Shown one piece after another: positions 8,979 through 16,382 of a DNA stretch of 35,649 nucleotides (positions within the stretch are counted from its first letter, which is position 1; each line of letters starts with the position of its first letter). The stretch is from a virus, in IMG/VR virus record IMGVR_UViG_3300021517_000014, positions 1-35,649 of that record, one strand, 5' to 3'. Made by a program: the position numbers and the translations under genes. The notes below the pieces were generated by a model, which ran no database searches, was not told the DNA's origin, and saw only the letters and a program-made list of their open reading frames with translations.

Positions 8979-9019
8979 CATCTATATACTAACCTAAATT
9001 GTCAAAGATCTTTTAGGTT
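8979..9019 (-). promoter_or_regulatory. Possible promoter inside an inverted repeat, downstream of the capsid gene
   Basis: TTGACA reads on the minus strand at 9000-9005. TAGATG follows at a 15-nt spacing and TATAGA at 13 nt, so the -35 is perfect but the -10 is weak. The -35 lies in the loop of an 8-bp inverted repeat, AACCTAAA (8991-8998) and TTTAGGTT (9012-9019). It would drive the 132-residue gene and those after it. A purely structural role for the repeat is equally possible. Confidence 0.35.
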
Positions 9020-9060
9020 CATATTGGGGATGTTTATAATGTAACACCCCCAAATATGAA
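9018..9060 (-). other. Long stem-loop in the 3' region of the capsid message
   Basis: TTCATATT at 9018-9025 pairs with AATATGAA at 9053-9060. Inside these, GGGG pairs with CCCC and AACA with TGTT, giving roughly 17 pairs with one bulge and an 8-9 nt loop. It begins 13 nt after the capsid stop codon. No T run follows on the minus strand, so it is more likely a 3' mRNA-stabilising or processing element than a simple terminator. Confidence 0.55.
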
Positions 9061-9072
9061 TTGTGAGGCTTA

Positions 9073-9948
9073 TTAGTTACGGAATTCAACTCCGAAAGAA
9101 TCCCTTCTTTCCAAAACCCCGTACAATGTGTCTGCAACAACCAAAGTTCCTAAGAAGTCAATTCTGTTGTCAGATTGAACACGTGGGTTCTTTTGGATTG
9201 CGCAAGCAATAGCTTCTTTATGCATGTACATGTTAGAGATGTTATTACCAGTCTGGTATACCTGAGTAGTCATGTATACTGGAGCGTTATATAACATACC
9301 AACTAGACCGTTTGGTCTTACACCACCTTTATCAGAACCAATGAAACCGGTAGAAGCAGAACCTGCGAAACCAGTACCATCGTATCTTGTATAATCAGAA
9401 ATAGTTCTTAGGTCATTTACAGCATGTGGTTTTAGGATCCAAACTCTATCAGATTGTGGCACGTCACCATCATCCAACGCTTGAACAGCTGTTAATGTAG
9501 CTGTTGTTGTGATTGTTGTGTTGAATGTACCAGCTGAAATAGAGAATCCAGTTGCAAGGTTAGCAATATCAGTATCAATAGCTTTTCTGATAGCGTATCC
9601 ACCTTTTTGTGTGTATTCGCTCATTAGAGAGTATTGAGATTGAGCAGCAAGAATGTCTTCAATTAAGAAAGCACAATATTTGTGTTTATTAACCAACAGA
9701 TTGATAGATGTTTCTGTTGGAGACTGTAATGTAACAGCTGTGTTAGCAACCTTATCTAAAGCGTTTAAGTTAGATAGGTTAGGGATATAAATAGATTTAC
9801 CCTTGCTCATAACATCTTGATCAAACCTAGACACTTTATCAGCAAGTACGAGGGTAGCCTCAGTTGCCCTAGTTAATTCACGAGACCAAATGTCAGGTCG
9901 GAATACATTTCCGGTTGTGACATCCATATGATTTGTTCCAAGAGCCAT
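9073..9948 (-). CDS. Major capsid protein
   Basis: A 291-residue protein directly after the scaffold and a small decoration-like gene, the canonical place for the coat protein. The N-terminus (NVFRPDIWSRELTRATEATLVLADKV, split here) and the phrases SKGKSIYIPNLSNLNALD and KHKYCAFLIEDILAAQS match the pattern of HK97-fold coat proteins common in environmental podovirus-like phages: a helical arm, a spine helix with DVMSKGKSIYIP, then KGGYAIRKAIDTDIA. No prohead-protease gene was seen. The start context is ATCTAACTAAAATACTATG. The fold assignment is by pattern and gene order. Confidence 0.75.
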   Translation of the reverse strand: MALGTNHMDVTTGNVFRPDIWSRELTRATEATLVLADKVSRFDQDVMSKGKSIYIPNLSNLNALDKVANTAVTLQSPTETSINLLVNKHKYCAFLIEDILAAQSQYSLMSEYTQKGGYAIRKAIDTDIANLATGFSISAGTFNTTITTTATLTAVQALDDGDVPQSDRVWILKPHAVNDLRTISDYTRYDGTGFAGSASTGFIGSDKGGVRPNGLVGMLYNAPVYMTTQVYQTGNNISNMYMHKEAIACAIQKNPRVQSDNRIDFLGTLVVADTLYGVLERRDSFGVEFRN

Positions 9949-9986
9949 AGTATTTTAGTTAGATAATAGCCGTCCTATTATTAAGT

Positions 9987-10400
9987 TTAGTTGTTAAAGT
10001 CGATTGGTAGGAAAACTCTAGCTGTACCTGTTACAGTACCACCAGCACCTTGTGCTTTATTCACAACAAGGATAGTGTCGCCAGCTAATAATTCATAATA
10101 GCCTTTTGGCGCATTAGTTGCATTAGTAGTGGCATCAGCTTGAAAACCAATTGCTCTAGCAGTTGCTGTTGTACCAGTTGACCATGTAGCTACATCAGAT
10201 GTAACAGAAGATCTTACAACTTGGACGGTATAGTCTCCAGCCGCAGATGTGAATCCACCAGAAGCAACAGCCTCTTCAAGGATTCCAAAGATAGCGTTAG
10301 TTTGTAGAGTTCCAGCAGTGGACATTGTCCATGTGAGACTAGCTGTAGCGGCTGTAGCATTGAAGTCTACAACAGCAGGAGCTTGGATTAATGAAAACAT
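9987..10400 (-). CDS. Head decoration-like protein
   Basis: A 137-residue, Ala/Thr-rich, mostly beta protein (TASLTWTMSTAGTL, DYTVQVVRSSVTSD, YYELLAGDTILVVNK, ending in ARVFLPIDFNN). It lies between the scaffold and the major capsid genes with 38-nt flanking gaps, a position where many phages encode a head-stabilising or decoration protein. No signal peptide is seen. The start context is TTTAACAATTAATAATTATG, nearly the same as that of the putative holin at 26777-27034. Confidence 0.5.
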   Translation of the reverse strand: MFSLIQAPAVVDFNATAATASLTWTMSTAGTLQTNAIFGILEEAVASGGFTSAAGDYTVQVVRSSVTSDVATWSTGTTATARAIGFQADATTNATNAPKGYYELLAGDTILVVNKAQGAGGTVTGTARVFLPIDFNN

Positions 10401-10417
10401 AATTATTAATTGTTAAA

Positions 10418-11116
10418 TTATATACCTGAGATTCCAGCGTCTCTTAGAAGTTTAACTCTATGTTTTTCATATTCAGTATTCGACATACGGGATATATCAA
10501 CAGGTGCATCAACCTTCTTAGATTCGCTTCGTATCGGTCTTTCTTTAACCGACACTTTTGTACCCATTAATTTGTTTATCGCAGGAGCAAAGCGGTCGTT
10601 ATATATAGATTCAAACGTAACTTGCTTTAAATCAGGGTGTTGCGCATATTCCCTGAAAATCTTGTCCATCCCAGTCTCGACGAGCTCAGGTTTGGATTTA
10701 ATAAACGTCTCCATCTGTTGGAAATCGCTTTGTGCAGTTGCTTCTTCAGTTGATTGTAACATCAACCCCCGTAGTTCGTTGTTTTGGGTTTCCATATCAG
10801 TGATACGTTCCATCAAAAACTGAACTTGTTCGTCATAACCTAACCCTTTAATAGATTCGAGCTTAGCTTTCTTCGCTTCAGCTTCGAGTTCCTTTAGCTT
10901 TTGTTCTGCTTTAGTAGCTCTTGCTTGAAGGTTAGTGTACCCTTTCTCTAATTCTTCGGGGCTCTTGTACTTCCCAAGGTAAAGACGTTCGTCTTGCTTG
11001 GTAGTAGGTTCTGCGACTTCGGGTTCTGGCTGCTTCTCCTCGACAGGCGCAGACAAGGCTTGTTCCAGGGTGTCCTGATCTATGATCGGAGCCTGGTCTT
11101 GTGCGGTATTGTCCAT
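10418..11116 (-). CDS. Scaffolding protein
   Basis: A 232-residue, highly charged protein with a disordered acidic N-terminus. It carries the motif YLGKYKSPEELEKGYTNLQ (about residues 46-64), seen in scaffold proteins of T7-like and related phages, followed by a long coiled coil (TKAEQKLKELEAEAKKAKLE) and a basic C-terminal region (VKERPIRSESKK) suited to binding the coat. It stands between portal and capsid, as expected. Such proteins guide procapsid assembly and then leave the head. An unusual 12-bp inverted repeat lies directly upstream of its start. Confidence 0.75.
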   Translation of the reverse strand: MDNTAQDQAPIIDQDTLEQALSAPVEEKQPEPEVAEPTTKQDERLYLGKYKSPEELEKGYTNLQARATKAEQKLKELEAEAKKAKLESIKGLGYDEQVQFLMERITDMETQNNELRGLMLQSTEEATAQSDFQQMETFIKSKPELVETGMDKIFREYAQHPDLKQVTFESIYNDRFAPAINKLMGTKVSVKERPIRSESKKVDAPVDISRMSNTEYEKHRVKLLRDAGISGI

Positions 11117-11120
11117 GATC

Positions 11121-11193
11121 TTTAATTAATGGATAGTCGGGGCGGGCAGAAGGACGGGAAGCAACTGCACGCCTTGAGCAGCCATTAATTAAA
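11121..11193 (-). repeat. Perfect 12-bp inverted repeat enclosing a GC-rich 49-nt segment with a tiny ORF
   Basis: The arms are TTTAATTAATGG (11121-11132) and CCATTAATTAAA (11182-11193), exact reverse complements. The 49-nt loop is much richer in G and C than its surroundings. Reading on the minus strand, the arm supplies an ATG (11183-11185) and the opposite arm a TAA (11126-11128), giving a 19-codon ORF, MAAQGVQLLPVLLPAPTIH. It lies 5 nt before the scaffold start codon. It may be a leader peptide or hairpin controlling scaffold translation, or a small inserted element. Whether the ORF is translated is unknown. Confidence 0.6.
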
Positions 11194-11203
11194 CACCCAA
11201 TTG

Positions 11204-11542
11204 TTAAAGAGCCTCAGGGATTGATGTTTGTTGTGTTTCCAACACCTCTCTCTCATAATCCGCCATCATACCCTCGATATCCTGTATGAATGCCCTCATA
11301 ACTTTAATCTCAGCTTGAAACACTCTGATCTTTTCTGATTGGTCTAAACCTAGAACCTCAAGCGCATCTCTGTTGATTTCTATCTTTGTTTCGAAATACT
11401 CTTTTAATAGCTTGTACAAATTGCTTGAAGCTATAGAGGCGTATGCCCTTTTAATCTTTTCAAACTCATTAATTAACTCAAGCTCAGTCTTTAAGGCTGG
11501 CAATTCTCGTTTCTGGAAGTTGGCAAATAGTTCTCTAAACAT
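11204..11542 (-). CDS. Small coiled-coil protein of unknown function
   Basis: A 112-residue, almost entirely helical protein rich in Glu, Lys and Leu (ALKTELELINEFEKIKRAY, EIKVMRAFIQDIEGMMADYE). I do not recognise its family. It overlaps the portal gene by 8 nt and precedes the scaffold, so it probably acts in head assembly. TTAACC lies 17 nt upstream of its ATG, inside the last portal codons. Confidence 0.55.
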   Translation of the reverse strand: MFRELFANFQKRELPALKTELELINEFEKIKRAYASIASSNLYKLLKEYFETKIEINRDALEVLGLDQSEKIRVFQAEIKVMRAFIQDIEGMMADYEREVLETQQTSIPEAL

Positions 11543-13310
11543 TAGTCAATGATTGGTTAAGTTGATCCTCTGGAGTTGGTTGTACTTGAGCTTGATCAAC
11601 GGTTGATTGAGGTAAAGAAGCTGGCCCTTTTTCTTGTGGCTGTTCTGGCGGTAGAATGTACTCAGCAGGATTAAGTTGCGGGAATGTTCTTAGAATATCT
11701 TCGAAAATCTTATTCATATCTACGTTAACCCCCTGAGCTTTGTATGCTATTGCTAACTGACCTAACGCCAACGCTTGATCTCTTTGGTTTTCTACAGAAT
11801 CAAACGCTGTTGAATCCGCCAATACAGACACGTTGTAGAAATCTTGAGCAGCATCAAAAGCAGTCTTGGCTACTTCATAAAACTGTCCTGTGGCTTCATC
11901 CTGAATAAGGGGGTTCTGTGTTGCGTGTTTAGCCACAATTCGCAACATCTTTTCTCCTAGTTTGGAGAGCGCTTCTTCATAGTTCTCTTTAATAGATTTA
12001 AACCTAACATTAAACTCATTCCATCTAATCTTTTGACCAGTCGCTAAGTTAGTAAACCCATTCGCACTGGAATCCTGAGACGTATCAATCGTGCCAAGTG
12101 TGGTTTGAATTTCTGTGTTTAACGCCTGAGTTTCGTTGTAGCTAGAAGACGTGACATCTGGCGTTTGTAGTGGTGCAAGGTCATTTAAATCTTTAACCGC
12201 AATAACGTTTCCTGCTACAGACCTAAGTCTCCTTGGATCAATACCAGCTCCCTGTTTCATCAACCACATTCTATTAAGCACCAAAGACACGTTCTCAATT
12301 CTCTGGTTTCTTGTTAGGTTGTAGCCGTCTTGAATCTTTTTAATAGGTTCTACCAATCCAACCCCCACTCCCACTCCAGGAACATCGGTCGGAACAAACT
12401 TCTCAAACGGGATAAAGTCTATCTCTTCGTATCGAATCAACACTGAATTGTCTACCACAGTAGCCATGACAATCTTTGCGTCCTCGGCTTTGTCAGTCTC
12501 TGAAAAGTAGCCGTAGTAGTTCTTTAAGTTTACTTTGTGTTCTTCTTTAGCTCCGTAGTTTGGAATGCCATGCATCTGCCATCTAGTCAGTTTGTCCTGG
12601 TCTCCATCAGTAGAAAATTCGCTACCACCCAAACCATCCAGCTCGTTTAAGTTGAAGTATATATCTTTCTGAAGTTTTAAGTCTTGTATTCTTACCTGAT
12701 CTAAACTCTCGATAATACCGTCCCTGTCGCACTCGTCCTCAATACGAGGATCAAAATAAATGTCAAAAATATCACAAGGTTCAAAAGTAGGATACTCAGA
12801 CACGATAGTTTCGGTCTCGGTTTCTTTAATGGCCAAATCTCCGTTCTCTTTTGCAACAACTTCAGACTCAGTTCTCTTCGCAGTCTTTCTTTGGACGTAC
12901 GCTTTAGCCCACGCAACACCATAAACAAGCGCAGACTTAGCCCAAATTCTAGACTTCTTCTGACACTCTCCCACCTTCCAGAAGTAGTTTAAACCTTTTT
13001 GGGCTGCCATAGCATTTGCTACCATATCAGCCTCTGGAGAGGCATAGTTAATAGGAGAGGATAGTCCAATGACAAACTTAGGTTTATTCCCAAAGATACG
13101 AGGCGCTACCTTTTCAACCTGCTCGTAACATTTTGGGATAAATATCTGAGACTGGCCTGGTTGCCGTCTATCAGTTTCAAAGATGTAGGTTGCTTTATAA
13201 AACTCTAACCACTTATTGCGGTATGCATTCAACAACGTATCATAGTCGCTGAACCTAGAGCTCACAAAGCTGAGAATTTTGTCTTGAATTTCTTGTTTCG
13301 GTTTTCTCAT
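11535..13310 (-). CDS. Portal protein
   Basis: A 591-residue protein encoded between the terminase/GroES group and the scaffold. Features fit a podoviral portal: a helical N-terminus (IQDKILSFVSSRFSDYDTLLNAYRNKW), a segment RIFGNKPKFVIGLSSP, a central part (VGVGLVEPIKKIQDGYNLTRN and DPRRLRSVAGNVIAVKDL), and a Gln/Pro-rich C-terminal tail (EQPQEKGPASLPQSTVDQ). Portals form the dodecameric ring through which DNA is packaged and ejected. The first ~134 codons and the whole upstream promoter are duplicated next door (13582-14255). This is the intact copy. The start codon follows a perfect 8-bp hairpin. Confidence 0.75.
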   Translation of the reverse strand: MRKPKQEIQDKILSFVSSRFSDYDTLLNAYRNKWLEFYKATYIFETDRRQPGQSQIFIPKCYEQVEKVAPRIFGNKPKFVIGLSSPINYASPEADMVANAMAAQKGLNYFWKVGECQKKSRIWAKSALVYGVAWAKAYVQRKTAKRTESEVVAKENGDLAIKETETETIVSEYPTFEPCDIFDIYFDPRIEDECDRDGIIESLDQVRIQDLKLQKDIYFNLNELDGLGGSEFSTDGDQDKLTRWQMHGIPNYGAKEEHKVNLKNYYGYFSETDKAEDAKIVMATVVDNSVLIRYEEIDFIPFEKFVPTDVPGVGVGVGLVEPIKKIQDGYNLTRNQRIENVSLVLNRMWLMKQGAGIDPRRLRSVAGNVIAVKDLNDLAPLQTPDVTSSSYNETQALNTEIQTTLGTIDTSQDSSANGFTNLATGQKIRWNEFNVRFKSIKENYEEALSKLGEKMLRIVAKHATQNPLIQDEATGQFYEVAKTAFDAAQDFYNVSVLADSTAFDSVENQRDQALALGQLAIAYKAQGVNVDMNKIFEDILRTFPQLNPAEYILPPEQPQEKGPASLPQSTVDQAQVQPTPEDQLNQSLTNV

Positions 13311-13335
13311 GTTTAAGGGGTTCCCGTCCTTAAAC
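13311..13335 (-). promoter_or_regulatory. Leader hairpin abutting the portal start codon
   Basis: GTTTAAGG (minus strand, 13328-13335) pairs perfectly with CCTTAAAC (13311-13318) around a 9-nt loop, and the next base begins the portal ATG. The promoter -10 box ends 7-8 nt upstream, so the transcript should start at or next to the hairpin. A 5'-terminal stem-loop could stabilise the message or control initiation. The same element occurs in the duplicate at 13985-14009. Confidence 0.6.
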
Positions 13336-13342
13336 TGTATAT

Positions 13343-13371
13343 ATTATATGCTCTTTTTTCACCTACATCAA
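13343..13371 (-). promoter_or_regulatory. Sigma-70-type promoter for portal (copy A)
   Basis: On the minus strand TTGATG (13366-13371) is followed after 17 nt by a perfect TATAAT (13343-13348). It overlaps the end of the zinc-protein coding sequence and precedes the portal start by about 33 nt. It would drive portal, scaffold and capsid genes. Confidence 0.65.
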
Positions 13372-13581
13372 CTTTTTCTTTATATATTTTTTGTAATCCG
13401 CAACTTTACCATCTTGGTTCTCCCACCAGGAGTCACTGTCTTTAATCTCTTTGATGTTCTCGTCTATATCAGTAAGTCCAGTCATTGTATCTAAAATAGC
13501 CAAATCTTTGTCAGCCTGGAAATAAGGTAGCTTAGCTTCCCAATTCACCGTGCCTGTGTGTCCTTTCCCTATAAAACAAAC
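13363..13581 (-). pseudogene. Truncated copy of the zinc-protein gene (C-terminal fragment)
   Basis: The last ~73 codons of the gene at 14037-14420 (from VCFIGKGHTG to the KKKLM terminus) are repeated here as part of the 674-bp duplication. The part encoding the two CxxC pairs is absent. An open frame starting at 13602 (MFMVLRG followed by the fragment) reads across the duplication junction and could make a 79-residue fusion, but no start motif precedes it. I regard it as a by-product of duplication. Confidence 0.75.
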
Positions 13582-13984
13582 CCCACGCAACACCATAAAC
13601 AAGCGCAGACTTAGCCCAAATTCTAGACTTCTTCTGACACTCTCCCACCTTCCAGAAGTAGTTTAAACCTTTTTGGGCTGCCATAGCATTTGCTACCATA
13701 TCAGCCTCTGGAGAGGCATAGTTAATAGGAGAGGATAGTCCAATGACAAACTTAGGTTTATTCCCAAAGATACGAGGCGCTACCTTTTCAACCTGCTCGT
13801 AACATTTTGGGATAAATATCTGAGACTGGCCTGGTTGCCGTCTATCAGTTTCAAAGATGTAGGTTGCTTTATAAAACTCTAACCACTTATTGCGGTATGC
13901 ATTCAACAACGTATCATAGTCGCTGAACCTAGAGCTCACAAAGCTGAGAATTTTGTCTTGAATTTCTTGTTTCGGTTTTCTCAT
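13532..13984 (-). pseudogene. Truncated duplicate of the portal N-terminus (150 codons)
   Basis: The first ~134 codons are identical to the portal gene, up to GVAWG. The frame then crosses the duplication junction into out-of-frame zinc-protein sequence and stops after LFYRERTHRHGELGS-type residues. It keeps the promoter (14017-14045), the leader hairpin and the start codon, so it is probably transcribed and may be translated as a 150-residue fragment able to interfere with, or be ignored by, portal assembly. If the duplication is an assembly error, this gene does not exist. Confidence 0.75.
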
Positions 13985-14255
13985 GTTTAAGGGGTTCCCG
14001 TCCTTAAACTGTATATATTATATGCTCTTTTTTCACCTACATCAACTTTTTCTTTATATATTTTTTGTAATCCGCAACTTTACCATCTTGGTTCTCCCAC
14101 CAGGAGTCACTGTCTTTAATCTCTTTGATGTTCTCGTCTATATCAGTAAGTCCAGTCATTGTATCTAAAATAGCCAAATCTTTGTCAGCCTGGAAATAAG
14201 GTAGCTTAGCTTCCCAATTCACCGTGCCTGTGTGTCCTTTCCCTATAAAACAAAC
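13582..14255. repeat. Tandem duplication, copy B (674 bp)
   Basis: Second copy of 12908-13581. Its outer end runs into the intact zinc-protein gene. On the minus strand the order is therefore: intact zinc gene, promoter, portal fragment, zinc-gene fragment, promoter, intact portal. Confidence 0.9.
14017..14045 (-). promoter_or_regulatory. Sigma-70-type promoter (copy B)
   Basis: Duplicate of the portal promoter: TTGATG, 17 nt, TATAAT on the minus strand. It overlaps the end of the zinc-protein gene (stop at 14037) and would now transcribe the truncated portal copy before reaching the second promoter. Confidence 0.6.
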
Positions 14256-14420
14256 CTCACATAAACCTTTATGCTTCTCTTTAAACTTACTTTCATTGAG
14301 CATCAAGTCTTGTAACCTTTCGTTACACCTAGCGAAATACACCCTTGCCTCAGCTCCGCAATTCTTGCAGTGACCTATCATCGCCAGTAACATATCCCCT
14401 TGGTATCCTGATTTAGTCAT
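14037..14420 (-). CDS. Zinc-binding protein of unknown function
   Basis: A 127-residue protein. It has two paired-cysteine sites, CKNCGAEAR near residue 18 and CEVC near residue 52, the arrangement of a four-cysteine zinc ribbon with a helical insert (NERLQDLMLNESKFKEKHKG). The C-terminal part is acidic and then ends in a lysine cluster. The family is not recognised. It lies 2 nt downstream of the GroES gene and its 3' end holds the portal promoter. Two methionines and an aspartate-rich middle give no further hint of function. Confidence 0.6.
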   Translation of the reverse strand: MTKSGYQGDMLLAMIGHCKNCGAEARVYFARCNERLQDLMLNESKFKEKHKGLCEVCFIGKGHTGTVNWEAKLPYFQADKDLAILDTMTGLTDIDENIKEIKDSDSWWENQDGKVADYKKYIKKKLM

Positions 14421-14422
14421 AT

Positions 14423-14719
14423 CTAGTTTTTAATTATAGCTAAAATGTGGTCTTCTCTAGCAATGATAAAATCCTCTCCGTCCAATTGCACCTCGTCAGG
14501 GGCGTACTTAGAGAAGATAACCACATCACCAACATTGACTTCCAGAGGATGAATTTTACCGTTTTCATCTCTCTTACCTGGACCAACGGCCACTACTACC
14601 GCTTTTTGCGGACGATCTTTTTTAGCAGTTTCAGGAATAATAATCCCCGAAGCGGAAGTGTCAATATCACTTGATCCTTTAAGTAGAATTCTATCTTGTT
14701 GTGGTTGAATATTTTTCAT
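14423..14719 (-). CDS. groES: GroES-like co-chaperonin
   Basis: A 98-residue protein with the full length and motif order of bacterial Cpn10/GroES: QPQQDRILLKG at the N-terminus, the mobile loop followed by SGIIIPETAKKD (about 26-37), AVVVAVGPGKRDENGK (about 40-55), VGDVVIFSKYAPDEVQLDGEDFIIAREDHILAII at the end (split by function into the beta-barrel core). GroES caps GroEL and helps fold substrates. Encoded between terminase and portal, it probably works with host GroEL to fold the coat or other virion proteins, as phage-encoded co-chaperonins such as T4 gp31 do. No GroEL gene is present. The start context is TTTTAACTACATTAATATG. Confidence 0.9.
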   Translation of the reverse strand: MKNIQPQQDRILLKGSSDIDTSASGIIIPETAKKDRPQKAVVVAVGPGKRDENGKIHPLEVNVGDVVIFSKYAPDEVQLDGEDFIIAREDHILAIIKN

Positions 14720-14797
14720 ATTAATGTAGTTAAAATAAATGTTGTGTGTTAATCTTTTGTATCGAGCGGAATCGCTCTGGAAGCCAACTTGACAAAA

Positions 14798-16081
14798 TTA
14801 ATACACCGGCTCTCCAAAGTCGGAGAATCTCATAAACGGCGTGTCGTCCTCAAGTGGCATTCTTGTCACCAATTGTTTTTCTGGCAAGCGATAACAAGCT
14901 AAAGCCAAGGCCACAACCGTATCGTCGTGCTGGCCTTGTGGTGCCCCGTACCGAATATTGCCGTGGCTGGTAGTCTCAAACGTGTAGTTCTGTAGTTCTT
15001 TGATTTGCTCCTCGTCGGGAATGATCTTTAGTTTATCCTGCTCAAGTAACAGCGCTAGGTTTTGAATAAGGGCGTTCTTGACTTGGTTGGTAAACACAAA
15101 CGCTTCTACATCTAAACCTTTGTTCTTAAGCTCAAGACATATCGGATCACCCACTCCGGTAGAGTCGATGTTGATATGAGCGTTATTGTATCTTCTAGCT
15201 ATAGCTTCTATTCTACTAATCTGTAGATTCCAGTCTATCTGATTAAACCTATCGATATATACTTGTTTATGGGTCTTGGTGTTCACCACAGAGATCACAG
15301 TAAAGTCTTGATGACGAGCAAGGTCAACCCCTATTTGATACTCTCCATCATCTAAAGCTTCAGATGGCTTTACGGTAGCATTCTCGTTGATGCGTCTAAA
15401 TATATTTCCTGCGCCCTCTAAAAACTCACATTCAAACTCCTGGTTAAATGACTTTTCAGTCATATCCTTCTTAGCCTCTGCCAGTATCTCAGGTGAGAGT
15501 ACTCCAGACTGAGAAGCTTTAAGGTGAACAACCTGCCAAGTTGGTAGATGCTGAGCTTGTTGGTATCGTAACCAGAAATGGTTCTTACCTTTAGGCGTTC
15601 CTATCATCCACACCCAGCCGCCGTTTGCTTTAATGATTGGCATCAGGATTTCGTCGTAGACCTCAGGTTTGATTTGCGCATACTCATCAATAACAATCCC
15701 AAAAGGATTAGTTCCCCTTAGAGTATCTGGATCATCAGCGCCTTTAATACAAATCTGGCTTCTGTTTTTTAAATAGATAGTTAGTTCTACTTCGTTTCGT
15801 TTATCAACCGCTTCAGGAGGTAGATACTTATTAATCATATCAGGAGCTTTCCACACCACTTCCTTGGCTTGCTTTTGGTTAGGACATAAATACCAATAAA
15901 CCTTACCAGGACTACATATAGCCTGAAGAATAAGCCAGTTTAACGCTAAAGACGTCTTGCCGTGCCTTCTTGGGATGACGAGAAGTTTGTTAGGACGTTT
16001 ATCATTCCAGATCTTAGTTTGAAACGGCCTAGTGGTAGGTTCAAAATTATATGGCAAACTAATTTTAATCCCGTCACTCAT
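14798..16081 (-). CDS. terL: Terminase large subunit
   Basis: A 427-residue packaging motor. The ATPase domain shows Walker A RRHGKTSL at about 38-45 and Walker B IVIDEYAQ at about 129-136, with a coupling motif MIGTPKGKNH at about 159-168. The nuclease domain begins near residue 240 with GVDLARHQDFTVISV (first acidic residue), contains INIDSTGVGD near 294 (second), and ends with HDDTVVALALA (third acidic residues). The length is typical. It cuts concatemeric DNA and pumps it into the procapsid through the portal. It is separated by one base from the predicted small subunit and followed by GroES. Confidence 0.92.
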   Translation of the reverse strand: MSDGIKISLPYNFEPTTRPFQTKIWNDKRPNKLLVIPRRHGKTSLALNWLILQAICSPGKVYWYLCPNQKQAKEVVWKAPDMINKYLPPEAVDKRNEVELTIYLKNRSQICIKGADDPDTLRGTNPFGIVIDEYAQIKPEVYDEILMPIIKANGGWVWMIGTPKGKNHFWLRYQQAQHLPTWQVVHLKASQSGVLSPEILAEAKKDMTEKSFNQEFECEFLEGAGNIFRRINENATVKPSEALDDGEYQIGVDLARHQDFTVISVVNTKTHKQVYIDRFNQIDWNLQISRIEAIARRYNNAHINIDSTGVGDPICLELKNKGLDVEAFVFTNQVKNALIQNLALLLEQDKLKIIPDEEQIKELQNYTFETTSHGNIRYGAPQGQHDDTVVALALACYRLPEKQLVTRMPLEDDTPFMRFSDFGEPVY

Positions 16082-16082
16082 A

Positions 16083-16364
16083 CTATTCTTGTTTCTTAAT
16101 TATAAACTCAATTGGCATTCCCATTTCTCCAGCCATCTTTTGAACCGCTTTGCCGTCTACTCTATCAATCAAGTCTCGAAGTATCTTATCATCCCCCTCA
16201 ACCAAGGCTTTATGAAAGTACTTTTTAACCATTAATTGAGCATAAGTTTCCTTTTGACCATCAGGTATTTCTTGTAGTTTCTCTTTAATCATCTGTACAA
16301 TCGAAAAAGATCCAGGTGGTCTACCTTCTCGATTAATGTTTGGATCTCCTTTGTAGAATGGCAT
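16083..16364 (-). CDS. Probable small terminase subunit
   Basis: A 93-residue protein immediately upstream of the large terminase. The N-terminal NREGRPPGS is a motif seen in many small phage proteins that precede terminases. The remainder is helical (YAQLMVKKYFHKALVEGDDK, ILRDLIDRVDGKAVQK) and lacks an obvious helix-turn-helix. The role in recognising the phage DNA end is inferred from position and the motif; the protein is shorter than most small terminases. The start context GCTTAAAC lies 13 nt before ATG. Confidence 0.6.
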   Translation of the reverse strand: MPFYKGDPNINREGRPPGSFSIVQMIKEKLQEIPDGQKETYAQLMVKKYFHKALVEGDDKILRDLIDRVDGKAVQKMAGEMGMPIEFIIKKQE

Positions 16365-16382
16365 AGTAAGTTATTGTTTAAG

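Larger units (their letters stand above)
12908..13581. repeat. Tandem duplication, copy A (674 bp)
   Basis: This segment is repeated at 13582-14255 with a constant offset of 674 bp, and I saw no difference between the copies on reading through both. It contains the last part of the zinc-protein gene, the portal promoter and leader hairpin, and the first portal codons. The junction between copies shares only two to three C residues with the outer flanks, so it is not a product of recombination between long repeats. Confidence 0.9.

Noticed and set aside
10410-10823. 137-codon plus-strand frame opposite the scaffold gene
   Set aside because: Shadow of the charged coiled-coil scaffold frame, with a Ser/Leu/Cys-rich composition and no promoter or start motif.
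14765-14778. Small hairpin GAGCG-GAAT-CGCTC upstream of GroES as a terminator
   Set aside because: Only five base pairs and no T run on either strand; too weak to call.
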